A program made the translations under genes and the position numbers. Shown here one piece after another: positions 18,223 through 27,162 of a DNA stretch of 41,251 bases. Within the stretch, counting starts at the first letter, position 1, and every line of letters starts with the position of its first letter. The stretch is from contig CAJOFD010000016.1 in the NCBI GenBank assembly GCA_905233585.1, positions 1-41,251 of the forward strand, given 5' to 3'. Source of the stretch: an uncultured Bacteroidales bacterium (GTDB lineage Bacteria > Bacteroidota > Bacteroidia > Bacteroidales > WCHB1-69). Below the pieces are notes generated by a model that made no database searches, had not been told where the DNA came from, and saw nothing but the letters and a program-made list of their open reading frames with translations.

Positions 18223-19742
18223 TGAAAAAAGGACAACTGAAACGGAATCGTCAATCAGTCTTGTGGCTATTTATGCTACTGACTTTTATTGTGTTTCTTG
18301 CCTTGATGTGGTATATGAATTTTTTGGTGAATACTTTTGTTGAAACAGAAAAAGCCAAAATAAAAATTTGGGTGAATGCCATAGAGCGAAAGGCTGATTT
18401 GGTGTCCTATACTGACAATTTTTTTCAAATTATTGCTGAAGACCAAGACCGAAGAGCCAATACCATAGGACAAGCCTTCTTGAAAATTGCAACTTCAAAT
18501 ATCGGTGATGACATTACTTTTTATTCGGATATTATTACTGAAAACAAGACAATTCCCTGTATTTTACTCAATAGCAAACATCAATTGTCGGATACAAAAA
18601 ATCTTTCCGAAGAAGAACAAAATGAACTGAAAACTCCAGACGGTTTGCAATTTGTTTTGGAACGAGATAGGTACAAAATGATTCCTATCAATTATTATGG
18701 ACATGATTTTATCTATCTATATTACAAAGAATCAAAAATTTACACGCAATTGCGAGCCGTTTTTGACGATTTGATTAAAAGTTTTTTCGATGAAATTGTC
18801 AATAATGCTCCGTCTATACCGGTTATTGTAACCGATTCTACACAAACACAAATTCTCTTGTATGGCAATTTGGATTCTTCACGAATGGCACAGCCCAACT
18901 ATTACAACAATGTGTTGGCAAATATGCGTGATGCCAATCCGCCTATTAAAATAACACTAGGAAAAGGTAAGTTTTGTTATGTGTTTTATGAAGATTCCAT
19001 GTTGTTGAAATCTACGAGATATTTCCCGATACTATTATTTTTATTATTGGCTTTATTTGTCTTTTTGGCCTATGTGATGTATAGAAATTATCGTCAGAAT
19101 GAGCAAGACAGAGTATGGGTGGGCATGAGTAAAGAAACGGCACATCAATTAGGTACACCTATTTCTTCGTTGATGGCATGGTCTGAATTGCTGAAGGAAG
19201 AAAAGGTGAATCCTGAAATCGTAGCGGAAATCAACAAAGATATAGCCCATTTGGAAACGATAGCACAACGATTTTCCCAAATAGGTTCCCAACCGAATTT
19301 GAAATCAGAAAATATGAATATTGTCATTACCGAGTTTGTGGACTATTTTAGAAATAGAACATCAAGACAAGTCAATATATATATGCATTTGCCTGAAAAT
19401 GATGTATATGCCAATATTTCTAAACATTTGTTTGAATGGGTTTTGGAAAATATCTGTAAAAATGCTGTTGATGCAATGAATGGTGTAGGGGATATTGTTA
19501 TTACACTGACCGAAAACAGCAAGTTTGTGATAATAGATATAGCAGATAATGGAAAAGGTATTGATGCTCAATATCAAAAAAATATATTCCGTCCCGGTTT
19601 CACCACCAAAGAACGTGGTTGGGGCTTGGGCTTGCCATTGGCATCTCGTATTATAAACCAACAGCATAATGGAGAATTGAAATTAAAAGAATCAGAAATA
19701 AACAAAGGCAGTACATTTAGAATAAAATTAAATAAAGAATAA
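18222..19742 (+). CDS. Sensor histidine kinase
   Basis: 506 aa. Two transmembrane helices (about 13-35 and 265-285) frame a roughly 230-residue periplasmic sensor domain with no obvious HAMP after the second. The phosphoacceptor motif GMSKETAHQLGTPISSLMAW has His308. The ATPase shows the N-box ENICKNAVDAM, G1 DNGKGI, F-box FRPGFTTK and G2 GWGLGL, all intact. No response regulator is encoded nearby. The start overlaps the upstream PorE-related gene, so the kinase is locked into the T9SS-like operon. By analogy with the PorXY system of Porphyromonas it may monitor T9SS or envelope state; that link is inference. Confidence 0.93.
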   Translation: MKKGQLKRNRQSVLWLFMLLTFIVFLALMWYMNFLVNTFVETEKAKIKIWVNAIERKADLVSYTDNFFQIIAEDQDRRANTIGQAFLKIATSNIGDDITFYSDIITENKTIPCILLNSKHQLSDTKNLSEEEQNELKTPDGLQFVLERDRYKMIPINYYGHDFIYLYYKESKIYTQLRAVFDDLIKSFFDEIVNNAPSIPVIVTDSTQTQILLYGNLDSSRMAQPNYYNNVLANMRDANPPIKITLGKGKFCYVFYEDSMLLKSTRYFPILLFLLLALFVFLAYVMYRNYRQNEQDRVWVGMSKETAHQLGTPISSLMAWSELLKEEKVNPEIVAEINKDIAHLETIAQRFSQIGSQPNLKSENMNIVITEFVDYFRNRTSRQVNIYMHLPENDVYANISKHLFEWVLENICKNAVDAMNGVGDIVITLTENSKFVIIDIADNGKGIDAQYQKNIFRPGFTTKERGWGLGLPLASRIINQQHNGELKLKESEINKGSTFRIKLNKE

Positions 19743-19771
19743 AATAAATTTTTAACTAAAAAATCATAACA

Positions 19772-20824
19772 ATGAAATCAAAATTAATTCCTATTTTGCT
19801 TTTTTTAGCATGTATGACACATGGGTTTGCACAGCAAAAAATGATTGTTATTTCACCCAAAGAAACGCAACGGGCAGAAAAATTGTACAATAGCGGTTTG
19901 GAAAAATACAAAGCCAAATCATATATTGCCGCAATTGCCGATTTGCAAAAATCAATAGAGATAAACATGAATCTCAAAGCCAGTTATCTCTTGCTTGCCA
20001 AAGCACAACAAGCCAACAAACAATCAGATGAGGCAATCAAAACTTTGCTTAAGTATGCCGACAAAACGGACAGAAAAGACAGTATCTATTATTTGATAGC
20101 CAAAGTCTATTTCGATGAAGGACAATATACACAAAGTGTTGATTATTTGGATAGTTCAGTGGCGGAATATACTCCTGATAACCAAACGATATATTTGCGT
20201 AGTTTGGCCTACTATTATACGCAACAATACGACAAGGCTCTTGTGGATATGAATAAAGTGATGTCTCAAAAGAATCAAGCATTTTTGTACAATGACAGAG
20301 CTACGATAAAACAAGCCCAAAAAGATTATCAAGGTGCAATGGCTGATTTTGACAAAGCGATAGACTTGGATTCAAACAATATAGAATATATCAACAATAG
20401 AGGGCTTTTGAAAATGGATATGGAAGAATATGAGGCAGCCATTGAAGATTTTAATCAGGTGATTCGTATGAATGACAAATGTTACTATGCATACAACAAC
20501 CGAGGTCTGGCTCAAGCCCATTTGTTGAATTACGAAGAGGCTTTGAAAGAGTTTAACAATATTATTGGTTCTAATCCTGAATTTTATCAGGTTTATAGCA
20601 ACAAAGGTTATGTACTATACAAACAGAAAAAATATGAAGATGCAATACAATGTTTCAATCTTGCTCTCCAATACAATCCGCAATATGGCGAAGCCTATTT
20701 GCACAGAGGCAATACAAAAGAATTGATGAAAAATGCTGATGGTGCTTGCGAAGATTGGCAAAAAGCCGCTGATTTAGGCGTGGAAAAAGCATTGGAATAT
20801 ATTAATAATCAATGTAAAAAATAA
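19772..20824 (+). CDS. Exported TPR-repeat protein
   Basis: 350 aa with a signal peptide (MKSKLIPILLFLACMTHGFAQ). At least eight tetratricopeptide repeats fill residues 35-345, the clearest being AFLYNDRATIKQAQKDYQGA, EYINNRGLLKMDMEEYEAA, YYAYNNRGLAQAHLLNYEEA and YQVYSNKGYVLYKQKKYEDA. It is a protein-interaction scaffold in the periplasm. It lies 29 nt after the kinase and 14 nt before the PorE-like gene, consistent with one operon. No catalytic domain is visible. Confidence 0.9.
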   Translation: MKSKLIPILLFLACMTHGFAQQKMIVISPKETQRAEKLYNSGLEKYKAKSYIAAIADLQKSIEINMNLKASYLLLAKAQQANKQSDEAIKTLLKYADKTDRKDSIYYLIAKVYFDEGQYTQSVDYLDSSVAEYTPDNQTIYLRSLAYYYTQQYDKALVDMNKVMSQKNQAFLYNDRATIKQAQKDYQGAMADFDKAIDLDSNNIEYINNRGLLKMDMEEYEAAIEDFNQVIRMNDKCYYAYNNRGLAQAHLLNYEEALKEFNNIIGSNPEFYQVYSNKGYVLYKQKKYEDAIQCFNLALQYNPQYGEAYLHRGNTKELMKNADGACEDWQKAADLGVEKALEYINNQCKK

Positions 20825-20830
20825 GGGAGG
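20824..20830 (+). promoter_or_regulatory. Strong Shine-Dalgarno site before the PorE-like gene
   Basis: AGGGAGG, 8 nt upstream of ATG 20839 and overlapping the stop of the TPR gene. It is unusual because Bacteroidota genes, including the others here, rarely show an SD sequence. Confidence 0.55.
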
Positions 20831-20838
20831 ATACAGAA

Positions 20839-22872
20839 ATGAAAAAGATATTTTTATTTGCAATATGTAATTTGTTTTTTGGGTGGACTATCGCTCAAAA
20901 TGTGGAATTTACCAAAGAAAATTTTCCGGATAATTTAAAACAGTTAAAAACAGCCGTTCAAAATATCAAAAAAGGTGATGATGTTGTAAAAAGTTATACA
21001 ACAATGAAAACCGATTATGCTTTGGCTTTGGAATATTATCAAAAAGCCAATCAGTTTAATCCTCGCAATGCTGTTTTGAATAACAAAATAGCGAACTGCT
21101 ACAAACAGATGAACAATTATGTCAGTGCTGTTAATTTCGGCGCAAAAGCATACGATTTGAATCCGAATTTGAATCTTGAAGTCGTTTTTTATAAGGCATG
21201 TTATTTGCATCTGAATGAAAATTTTACAGAGGCTATTGCCATGTTTGAAAAAATAATCAACAATGAGGCCAGCACGGAAATGCAAAAGGTAGAGGCTCAA
21301 AAGCATATAGCGGAATGCCAATATGCAAGAAAAATGATAAAAGACGAGGTGCTTTGCTTTATTGACAATCTTGGAAATGTGGTAAATAGTGTATACGATG
21401 ATTATGGTGCTGTCGTTTCTATTGATGATTCCACTTTGTATTTCAGTTCACGCAGAGAAAGCGACAAAAATATCATCACTGCTGACGGTAAGTATTTTGA
21501 AAGAATATATGTTACTCATCTGCAGCCTAATGGAACATATACAACACCTGTTCAAGTTGCAAAATTGTGTACCAAAGGACATTCGGCCATACAAGCCTTG
21601 TCCAAAGACGGAAAACATGTTGTTGTTTATCGGGACAAGAGAGGTGGCAACTTGTATGAATCAAGTTTGAAAAAAGGTAAGTTCAGCGGTCCCAAAAAGA
21701 TGAAAAACATCAATACTGCCGGACATGAAACATCGGCATCGTATAGTCCGACAGGCGATACATTGTATTTCTGTTCCGACAGAAGCGGTGGTTTGGGATT
21801 ACGCGATGTGTATATGGCAACCAGAAACAAGAAAAAATGGAACAAACCTATCAACCTAGGCAATATAATCAATACCATTGGTGATGAAATATCTGTTTAT
21901 GCCCATGCAGACGGAAAAACCCTTTATGTTTGCTCTGACGGACATGAAACAATGGGTGGTATCGATGTGTTTAAAGTGGAAAATGTGAACGGCATTTGGC
22001 AAAAACCCGAAAATGTGGGGTATCCTATTTCCACCACAAACGATGATGTTTATTTTGTCGTAACCGAGGACAATAAACATGCTTATTATTCTTCAGATAG
22101 AATAGGCGGTATTGGGGAACAGGATATTTATAAATTGACTTTGTTGGGACAACAAAAATTCTTTGCTCTCTATGCTGCCCATACACCGTTTTGCGGATTG
22201 AGCAGACTTGATGACAATACTCAAGAAGCCATGCACATAGAAGAAGACAAAATTACGATAGTTAAGGGTTTTGTTCAAGATGCCGTCTCCAAACAACCTG
22301 TTTTTGCTACTATCGAACTTAGCGATGTAACAGAAAATGAATTGTTGGCAACATTTACTTCCGATAGTCTAACCGGTGAATATTTGCTTTCGTTGCCTGC
22401 CGGCAAAAATTATGCTGTGGCTATAAAGGCACAAGGTTATTTGTTCCACTCTGAAAATTTTGATATTCCGGAAGAAGCAGACAAACAAACCATTGAGCAA
22501 ATTATTTCTATGGAAAAAATTGCGGTAAACAAAACCATTGTATTGAAAAACATATTCTTTGACAATGCAAAATCAACGTTGCGTAAAGAATCTTTGGTAG
22601 AAATTGACAATGTATATAATCTTTTGATGGAAAATCCGACTATGGAAGTTGAAATTTCAGGACACACCGACAATGTAGGTGGTGCAAAATACAATCAAAA
22701 TTTGTCTAAAAACAGAGCAAAAGCGGTTGTAGATGCTTTGGTTGCCAAAGGTATAAGCACTTCTCGTTTGACAAGCAAAGGTTATGGCTATACAAAACCT
22801 GTTGCTACCAACACAACAGCAGAAGGCCGTCAGTTGAACCGTAGAACTGAATTTAAAGTTACAAAAATGTAA
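20839..22872 (+). CDS. PorE-like OmpA family protein (TPR, PD40 propeller, carboxypeptidase-regulatory-like, OmpA)
   Basis: 677 aa. Signal peptide ends near TIAQ. Domains in order: TPR helices (about 25-170); PD40 propeller blades (TLYFSSRRESDKN, TLYFCSDRSGGLGLRDVYMA, TLYVCSDGHETMGGIDVF, HAYYSSDRIGGIGEQDIY; about 190-440); a CarboxypepD_reg-like beta-sandwich (VKGFVQDAVSKQPVFATIEL; about 475-555); and an intact OmpA C-terminal domain (ISGHTDNVGGAKYNQNLSKNRA, near 605). This order is that of PorE in the T9SS, which links the outer-membrane complex to peptidoglycan. Unlike PorE of Porphyromonas the signal looks like type I, not a lipobox. It is a paralogue-like counterpart of the 759-aa protein upstream. 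Confidence 0.9.
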   Translation: MKKIFLFAICNLFFGWTIAQNVEFTKENFPDNLKQLKTAVQNIKKGDDVVKSYTTMKTDYALALEYYQKANQFNPRNAVLNNKIANCYKQMNNYVSAVNFGAKAYDLNPNLNLEVVFYKACYLHLNENFTEAIAMFEKIINNEASTEMQKVEAQKHIAECQYARKMIKDEVLCFIDNLGNVVNSVYDDYGAVVSIDDSTLYFSSRRESDKNIITADGKYFERIYVTHLQPNGTYTTPVQVAKLCTKGHSAIQALSKDGKHVVVYRDKRGGNLYESSLKKGKFSGPKKMKNINTAGHETSASYSPTGDTLYFCSDRSGGLGLRDVYMATRNKKKWNKPINLGNIINTIGDEISVYAHADGKTLYVCSDGHETMGGIDVFKVENVNGIWQKPENVGYPISTTNDDVYFVVTEDNKHAYYSSDRIGGIGEQDIYKLTLLGQQKFFALYAAHTPFCGLSRLDDNTQEAMHIEEDKITIVKGFVQDAVSKQPVFATIELSDVTENELLATFTSDSLTGEYLLSLPAGKNYAVAIKAQGYLFHSENFDIPEEADKQTIEQIISMEKIAVNKTIVLKNIFFDNAKSTLRKESLVEIDNVYNLLMENPTMEVEISGHTDNVGGAKYNQNLSKNRAKAVVDALVAKGISTSRLTSKGYGYTKPVATNTTAEGRQLNRRTEFKVTKM

Positions 22873-22891
22873 AACTTAATTTTTGTTGTTT

Positions 22892-25585
22892 ATGAATTAC
22901 ATAATCATGATTATCGTGGCGGCTTTTTTGAGTTTATACTCCAGCCACGATACTAAAGTGAAAATAGTTAAGCCTACGGTTGAACAACAAACCAATCCAC
23001 AAAGTTTGGCAACCGACCAGCCTCGTTTTTCTTGGCAGTTTGAATCAAACGAACAGAATGTTGTTCAACAAACTTATCGTATTATAGTTTCTTCTTCGGA
23101 ACAAAATGCACAAAAAGGTATTGGAGATCTTTGGGATTCCAAAGAGATAGCCTCCAACAAAATGCTTTATATACCTTATCAAGGCAAGTCATTAAAAAGT
23201 AGGGATAAGGCTTATTGGCGGGTTGTCGCAACGCTTGTTTATGGCAGCAAAAACAAAAAAATAACTGTCAGGAGTGAAATACAATCTTTTACGCTATCGC
23301 TTTTGCAGCCTTCAGATTGGCAAGCCCAATGGATAGGCAAGGATTTTGTAGATGATGTATTAAAAGAACATACTCGCGTAGCAGCCCGCTATCTCAGAAA
23401 AGAATTTCAATTGAAAAATGAAATTCAAGAAGCCAAATTGTATATCAGCGGGCTTGGTCAATACAGTGCTTACTTGAATGGCGAGGAGATAGCTCCCGAG
23501 GAAATATTGAAACCGGCTCTCTCTGATTACCGTAAAAGGGTTTATTTCAATGCCTATGATGTAACTTCGCTTTTGAATGCCGGCAACAATGCCATAGGTG
23601 TTGTGCTTGCAGGCGGTCGCTATTCGGCTATGCGTGTTCGTGAGGGAGGTCGTCCGCCTGCAACAATGGTACATTTTGGTACGCCAAGAATGATAGCACA
23701 ATTGGAAATTATCTACAAAGATGGTTCCCGTCAGTTGGTGGTAAGCGATACAACATGGAAAATTACCAATCGTGGTGCGATACGTACGGCAAACGAATTT
23801 GACGGCGAAACCTATGATATGCGTTTGGAATTTGATGCTTGGACTTTGCCCAATTTCAATGCTGCCAATTGGTGGACGGCCGAATTGGTTGAGGCTCCCA
23901 AAGGTAAGATAGAACCGCAACCCAATCCCAATATAGAGGTGCAGGATAAGGTAAAGCCTGTGGCTATGTTTCAAAAAGACGGTAAATGGATTATTGATAT
24001 GGGACAAAATATGGTGGGCTACCTGAATGTTAAATTTAAGGGACAGCAACAAGGGGATATAATCACTTTGCGTTTTGCTGAGACACTTACTGCCGACAGC
24101 CTGCTCTATTTGGACAATATTCGCAGTGCAGAGGTAACAGACAAACTCGTGGTGTCCAAAGCACATGGAGAGTGGCATCCGACCTTTGTTTATCATGGTT
24201 TCCGCTATGTGGAGGTGAGCGGTATGCATGCCCAACCCGCACTTTCCGATTTTGAGGGTTATGTCATTTATGACAAAATGGCAAACACAGGTAGTTTACA
24301 AACTTCCAATGAGATGATTAATGCCATCTACAAAAACGCCTATTGGGGCATTCGCGGCAATTACCGCAGTATGCCTACCGATTGCCCGCAACGTGATGAA
24401 CGTATGGGCTGGCTTGGAGACAGAACAACAGGTTCGCTTGGTGAATCTTATATGTTCAACAATCATCTGCTCTATGCTAAATGGCTGACCGACATCGAAG
24501 ATTGCCAACTTGAAAGCGGTTCGGTATGCGATGTCGCTCCTGCTTATTGGCCTATATATAGCAATAGTATGACTTGGCCGGGTACCTTTATTGCCGTTGC
24601 CGATATGATATACAATCGTTTTGGTGATTTCCGTCCCGTCGAGCAGCATTATGCGGCTATGAAACGTTGGCTGGATTTCATGACCACACGCTATATGAAA
24701 AACGACCTTTTGATTAAGGATACTTATGGTGACTGGTGTATGCCGCCAGAGTCGCTCGAACTGATACATTCCAAAGATACCAACCGTATCACCAAGGCTC
24801 CGGTGATTTCTACTCCGCATTATTGTTTGCTTGCTTCACATATGGCTAAGTTTGCCGATATGCTTGGCTATACTGATGATGCACAGCATTTCAGAAAACA
24901 AGTGGAGCGTTCTGTCAAGGCTTTCAATGCCAAGTATTTTGATGCTAAAACAGGACGCTACGACAACAATACCGTTACCGCCAACATTCTTCCGATAGCA
25001 TTCGGTATGGTACCGGAAGGATATACCAATGCAGTTTTTGCCAATATTGTGGATAAGACAGAGAATGAGTGTAATGGGCATGTTTCTACGGGAGTGATTG
25101 GCATACAGCACCTTATGCGTACGCTCACTGAATATGGGAGAGGAGACTTGGCTGTAAAGATAGCCTCTGATGAGACCTATCCAAGTTGGGGATATATGTA
25201 TCGCAATGGAGCAACGACAATATGGGAGCTTTGGAATGGCAATACTGCCAATCCTGCTATGAATTCAGGCAACCATGTTATGTTGTTGGGCGACCTTATA
25301 CTTTGGGAGTATGAATATTTGGCCGGTATCCGTGCTGCGGAACCCGGTTATCGGAAAATAGTTTTAAAACCTTATCCCATAAAAGGTTTGGACCATGTGA
25401 AAGCAACTTACCAATCCGTATCCGGACCTATTGAAAGTGCCTGGACTTGTAAGGACAATCGTTTTGAATGGGATATTGTGATTCCTGCCAATACCTCAGC
25501 GGAGGTGTATTTGCCGACTGCCAATGGCACCTATCAGGTGAAAACCTACGGAAGCGGAACCTACCATCTTTCTACTGAATTGTAA
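22892..25585 (+). CDS. Alpha-L-rhamnosidase (GH78)
   Basis: 897 aa from ATG 22892 (a TTG three codons earlier is unlikely). A short hydrophobic N-terminus suggests export. N-terminal beta domains (DQPRFSWQF, QAQWIG, YISGLGQYSAYLNGEEI) precede the (alpha/alpha)6 barrel. The catalytic motif DCPQRDERMGWLGD starts at residue 497, with the proposed general acid Glu503; the second acidic residue is Glu779 in TTIWELWNG. It releases terminal alpha-L-rhamnose from plant or bacterial glycans. It begins 19 nt after the PorE-like gene, ends at a strong terminator, and faces a convergent AraC regulator. Its central part looks richer in G+C than the neighbouring genes, hinting at separate origin. Confidence 0.95.
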   Translation: MNYIIMIIVAAFLSLYSSHDTKVKIVKPTVEQQTNPQSLATDQPRFSWQFESNEQNVVQQTYRIIVSSSEQNAQKGIGDLWDSKEIASNKMLYIPYQGKSLKSRDKAYWRVVATLVYGSKNKKITVRSEIQSFTLSLLQPSDWQAQWIGKDFVDDVLKEHTRVAARYLRKEFQLKNEIQEAKLYISGLGQYSAYLNGEEIAPEEILKPALSDYRKRVYFNAYDVTSLLNAGNNAIGVVLAGGRYSAMRVREGGRPPATMVHFGTPRMIAQLEIIYKDGSRQLVVSDTTWKITNRGAIRTANEFDGETYDMRLEFDAWTLPNFNAANWWTAELVEAPKGKIEPQPNPNIEVQDKVKPVAMFQKDGKWIIDMGQNMVGYLNVKFKGQQQGDIITLRFAETLTADSLLYLDNIRSAEVTDKLVVSKAHGEWHPTFVYHGFRYVEVSGMHAQPALSDFEGYVIYDKMANTGSLQTSNEMINAIYKNAYWGIRGNYRSMPTDCPQRDERMGWLGDRTTGSLGESYMFNNHLLYAKWLTDIEDCQLESGSVCDVAPAYWPIYSNSMTWPGTFIAVADMIYNRFGDFRPVEQHYAAMKRWLDFMTTRYMKNDLLIKDTYGDWCMPPESLELIHSKDTNRITKAPVISTPHYCLLASHMAKFADMLGYTDDAQHFRKQVERSVKAFNAKYFDAKTGRYDNNTVTANILPIAFGMVPEGYTNAVFANIVDKTENECNGHVSTGVIGIQHLMRTLTEYGRGDLAVKIASDETYPSWGYMYRNGATTIWELWNGNTANPAMNSGNHVMLLGDLILWEYEYLAGIRAAEPGYRKIVLKPYPIKGLDHVKATYQSVSGPIESAWTCKDNRFEWDIVIPANTSAEVYLPTANGTYQVKTYGSGTYHLSTEL

Positions 25586-25590
25586 AACTA

Positions 25591-25630
25591 AAAATAGCGG
25601 CTAAATATAGCCGCTATTTTTGTTTTTTTT
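25591..25630. terminator. Bidirectional terminator between GH78 and AraC genes
   Basis: AAAATAGCGGCTA (25591-25603) and TAGCCGCTATTTT (25608-25620) form a perfect 13-bp stem with a 4-nt loop. A T-rich run follows on the plus strand (25621-25630), and on the minus strand the stem itself ends in TTTT. It serves both convergent genes. Confidence 0.9.
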
Positions 25631-25647
25631 GAAGCAGGTGAAAATTT

Positions 25648-26538
25648 TTATTCTATATCATTGTGGGTGTTTCTAAAATCGGTAGGCGAAACACATTCTT
25701 CTTTTTTGAAAAAGCGACAAAAAGAGGCAGAAGAAGCATATCCGAGTTTTTGTGAAATTTCGTTTATGCTGAGGTCGGTTTCCATTAATAGACTTTTGGC
25801 AGAGTCTAAGGAAACGCGAGATATCCAGCCCGTGACATTAAGACCGCTTATGCGTTTGATTGTATTGCTGAAATAGTTGGGGGATTTGGCAAAATAGTCG
25901 GCATAGAAATGGGGCTTCCTGTGCAATCTGTCTTGGTCGCTCAACAAAAGTTGTATAAATTTGTTGAATAAGATCTCCGATGAGGTTTGATGTATTTGCA
26001 TGGTCTTGTTGCATTCTTCGCCAAGTTGTTTGATATCGTATAATAATGCAAAAATGATGTGTTCAACAGAGTCTTTCCTTTCTTCTTTTATACAATCGTA
26101 TAAAAGGGAAAAATATTTTTTTATACGGGAATAAGTGTGTGTATTGAGTTTTAATATGTCTAATTGAAATAAAAAGAAGTTTTGGCTCATGTGTTTGGGT
26201 ATGTCAAAATCAAGTATGTGCATATTAAAGTCTTGACTTTTTTGCTGTATGGTAAACATTGTTCCGATAGGAAGAGACAAGAGTACACCTTGTTTGAGTT
26301 CATGTTTTATGTAGTTGATGCTATAAGTGGCAGTACCACCTGTAATCAATACAATTTGAGGGTTTTGTATGCGAAATAACTGTCTGAACGGCATGTTTTC
26401 CCGATATAGATTGGCATTCATAATCAATGAAACCCAATTGCTGATATAGTTGGTTTCATTGTCGGGTGTTTCACCATACACAATTTTTTTCATTAAAGAG
26501 TAACTTACTTCTAAAATATCAGGCTTGTTCTTGTCCAT
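25648..26538 (-). CDS. AraC-family transcriptional regulator
   Basis: 296 aa. The C-terminal AraC/XylS double HTH (about 190-290) is clear: ISRVSLDSAKSLLMETDLSINEISQKLGYASSASFCRFFKKEECVSPTDFR. The N-terminal part is a cupin-like sensing region (LITGGTATYSINYIKHELKQGVLLSLPIGTMF). It probably responds to a sugar or small effector. It is convergent with the GH78 rhamnosidase; regulation of that gene is possible but untested. No glycan transporter (SusCD) is nearby. Confidence 0.92.
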   Translation of the reverse strand: MDKNKPDILEVSYSLMKKIVYGETPDNETNYISNWVSLIMNANLYRENMPFRQLFRIQNPQIVLITGGTATYSINYIKHELKQGVLLSLPIGTMFTIQQKSQDFNMHILDFDIPKHMSQNFFLFQLDILKLNTHTYSRIKKYFSLLYDCIKEERKDSVEHIIFALLYDIKQLGEECNKTMQIHQTSSEILFNKFIQLLLSDQDRLHRKPHFYADYFAKSPNYFSNTIKRISGLNVTGWISRVSLDSAKSLLMETDLSINEISQKLGYASSASFCRFFKKEECVSPTDFRNTHNDIE

Positions 26539-26562
26539 ATTTTATTGTTTTTTATGTTTTTA

Positions 26563-26570
26563 CAAAAATA
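26563..26570 (-). promoter_or_regulatory. -7 promoter box of the AraC gene
   Basis: Minus-strand TATTTTTG, 24 nt upstream of ATG 26538. Confidence 0.55.
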
Positions 26571-26948
26571 CATTTTTTTATTATGCAATATCACTTGTAA
26601 AAAAAGAGAATTTGGACCATTGAGTAATTGTTGTAATTCATAACTTTGTATAACAGAAAAATAGGGTTGATAGATTGTCTATATAAATTGTTATTTAATT
26701 GATATAAAATATTTTGTTGGAATTTTAAAAGAATAAAAAAAGAACATAATTGTAAAAAAATGCAAGGTGTGAAAAAAATAATTCAGACACAAAAATATGT
26801 AAAATGGTATATTCTCATATTTTTATTAAAAACCAAAATTTGGAAATTTTGGGGTTCAGTTTGCATGTTTTCGCAGTTTTTTGACAAAAACTTATTTTAT
26901 TTTTCATTATTTTGGAAGGAAAAGATACCCTATTGTATAAAATATGTT

Positions 26949-26956
26949 ATCTTTGC
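26949..26956 (+). promoter_or_regulatory. -7 promoter box of cassette A
   Basis: TATCTTTG followed by CAAAAC, identical in copy 2. It predicts a 5' untranslated region of about 200 nt before ATG 27163. Confidence 0.65.
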
Positions 26957-27014
26957 AAAACGGATTTGTAAAACCTATTATTATTTATACGATGATTCAT
27001 TAGGCTGAGTTTGC

Positions 27015-27052
27015 CTTTGTCAGTCAAAAGTCGGATCCCGACTGATAAGGGT
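27015..27052 (+). ncRNA. Predicted structured 5' leader element, cassette A
   Basis: Outer stem CCTTTGTC (27015-27022) with GATAAGGG (27045-27052). Inner stem AGTCGG (27030-27035) with CCGACT (27039-27044) around an ATC loop. A 7-nt bulge AGTCAAA lies on the 5' side. The duplicate AGTC also allows an alternative longer stem GTCAGTC/GACTGAT. In the second copy the single difference in the stem (U to C) turns a U-G pair into C-G, so pairing is kept. It may be a cis-acting regulatory RNA; no known riboswitch consensus was recognised. Confidence 0.5.
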
Positions 27053-27162
27053 GAAAAATATAATGGGACAATCCGCAAACGATTGGAAATGATTGCTGCA
27101 ATTCAATGGTAATAGTATAGAAGTACTATTGAGATAATTGTTAATAAAAAAAATATAGATAT

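Larger units (their letters stand above)
26582..27084 (+). repeat. Long non-coding leader repeat, copy 1 (cassette A)
   Basis: A direct repeat of 30791-31292. Both begin TATGCAATATCA and share blocks such as GAGAATTTGGAC, TTGATATAAAAT, AATGGTATATTCTCA, CAAATTTGGAAATTTTGG-like hairpins and GCAGTTTTTTGA. The last 153 bp (26932-27084) differ from the other copy by about three substitutions and one 1-nt indel. The strongly conserved part contains a promoter and a predicted RNA hairpin. A possible 82-aa frame inside (26760-27008) is not conserved in the other copy, so I treat the repeat as non-coding. Confidence 0.85.

Noticed and set aside
23610..23660. GCAGGCGG and CCGCCTGC strings resembling the cassette hairpin arms
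   Set aside because: They fall in ordinary coding sequence (Ala-Gly-Gly and Pro-Pro-Ala codons) and form no short-loop hairpin like T1-T4.
23360..24235. 291-aa minus-strand frame inside the GH78 gene
   Set aside because: It is antisense to GH78 domains and has no recognisable family; typical shadow in a constrained gene.
26760..27008. 82-aa open frame in the cassette A leader
   Set aside because: In the second copy of the repeat a 1-nt indel and an early stop break the frame although the DNA is conserved, so it is not under coding constraint.
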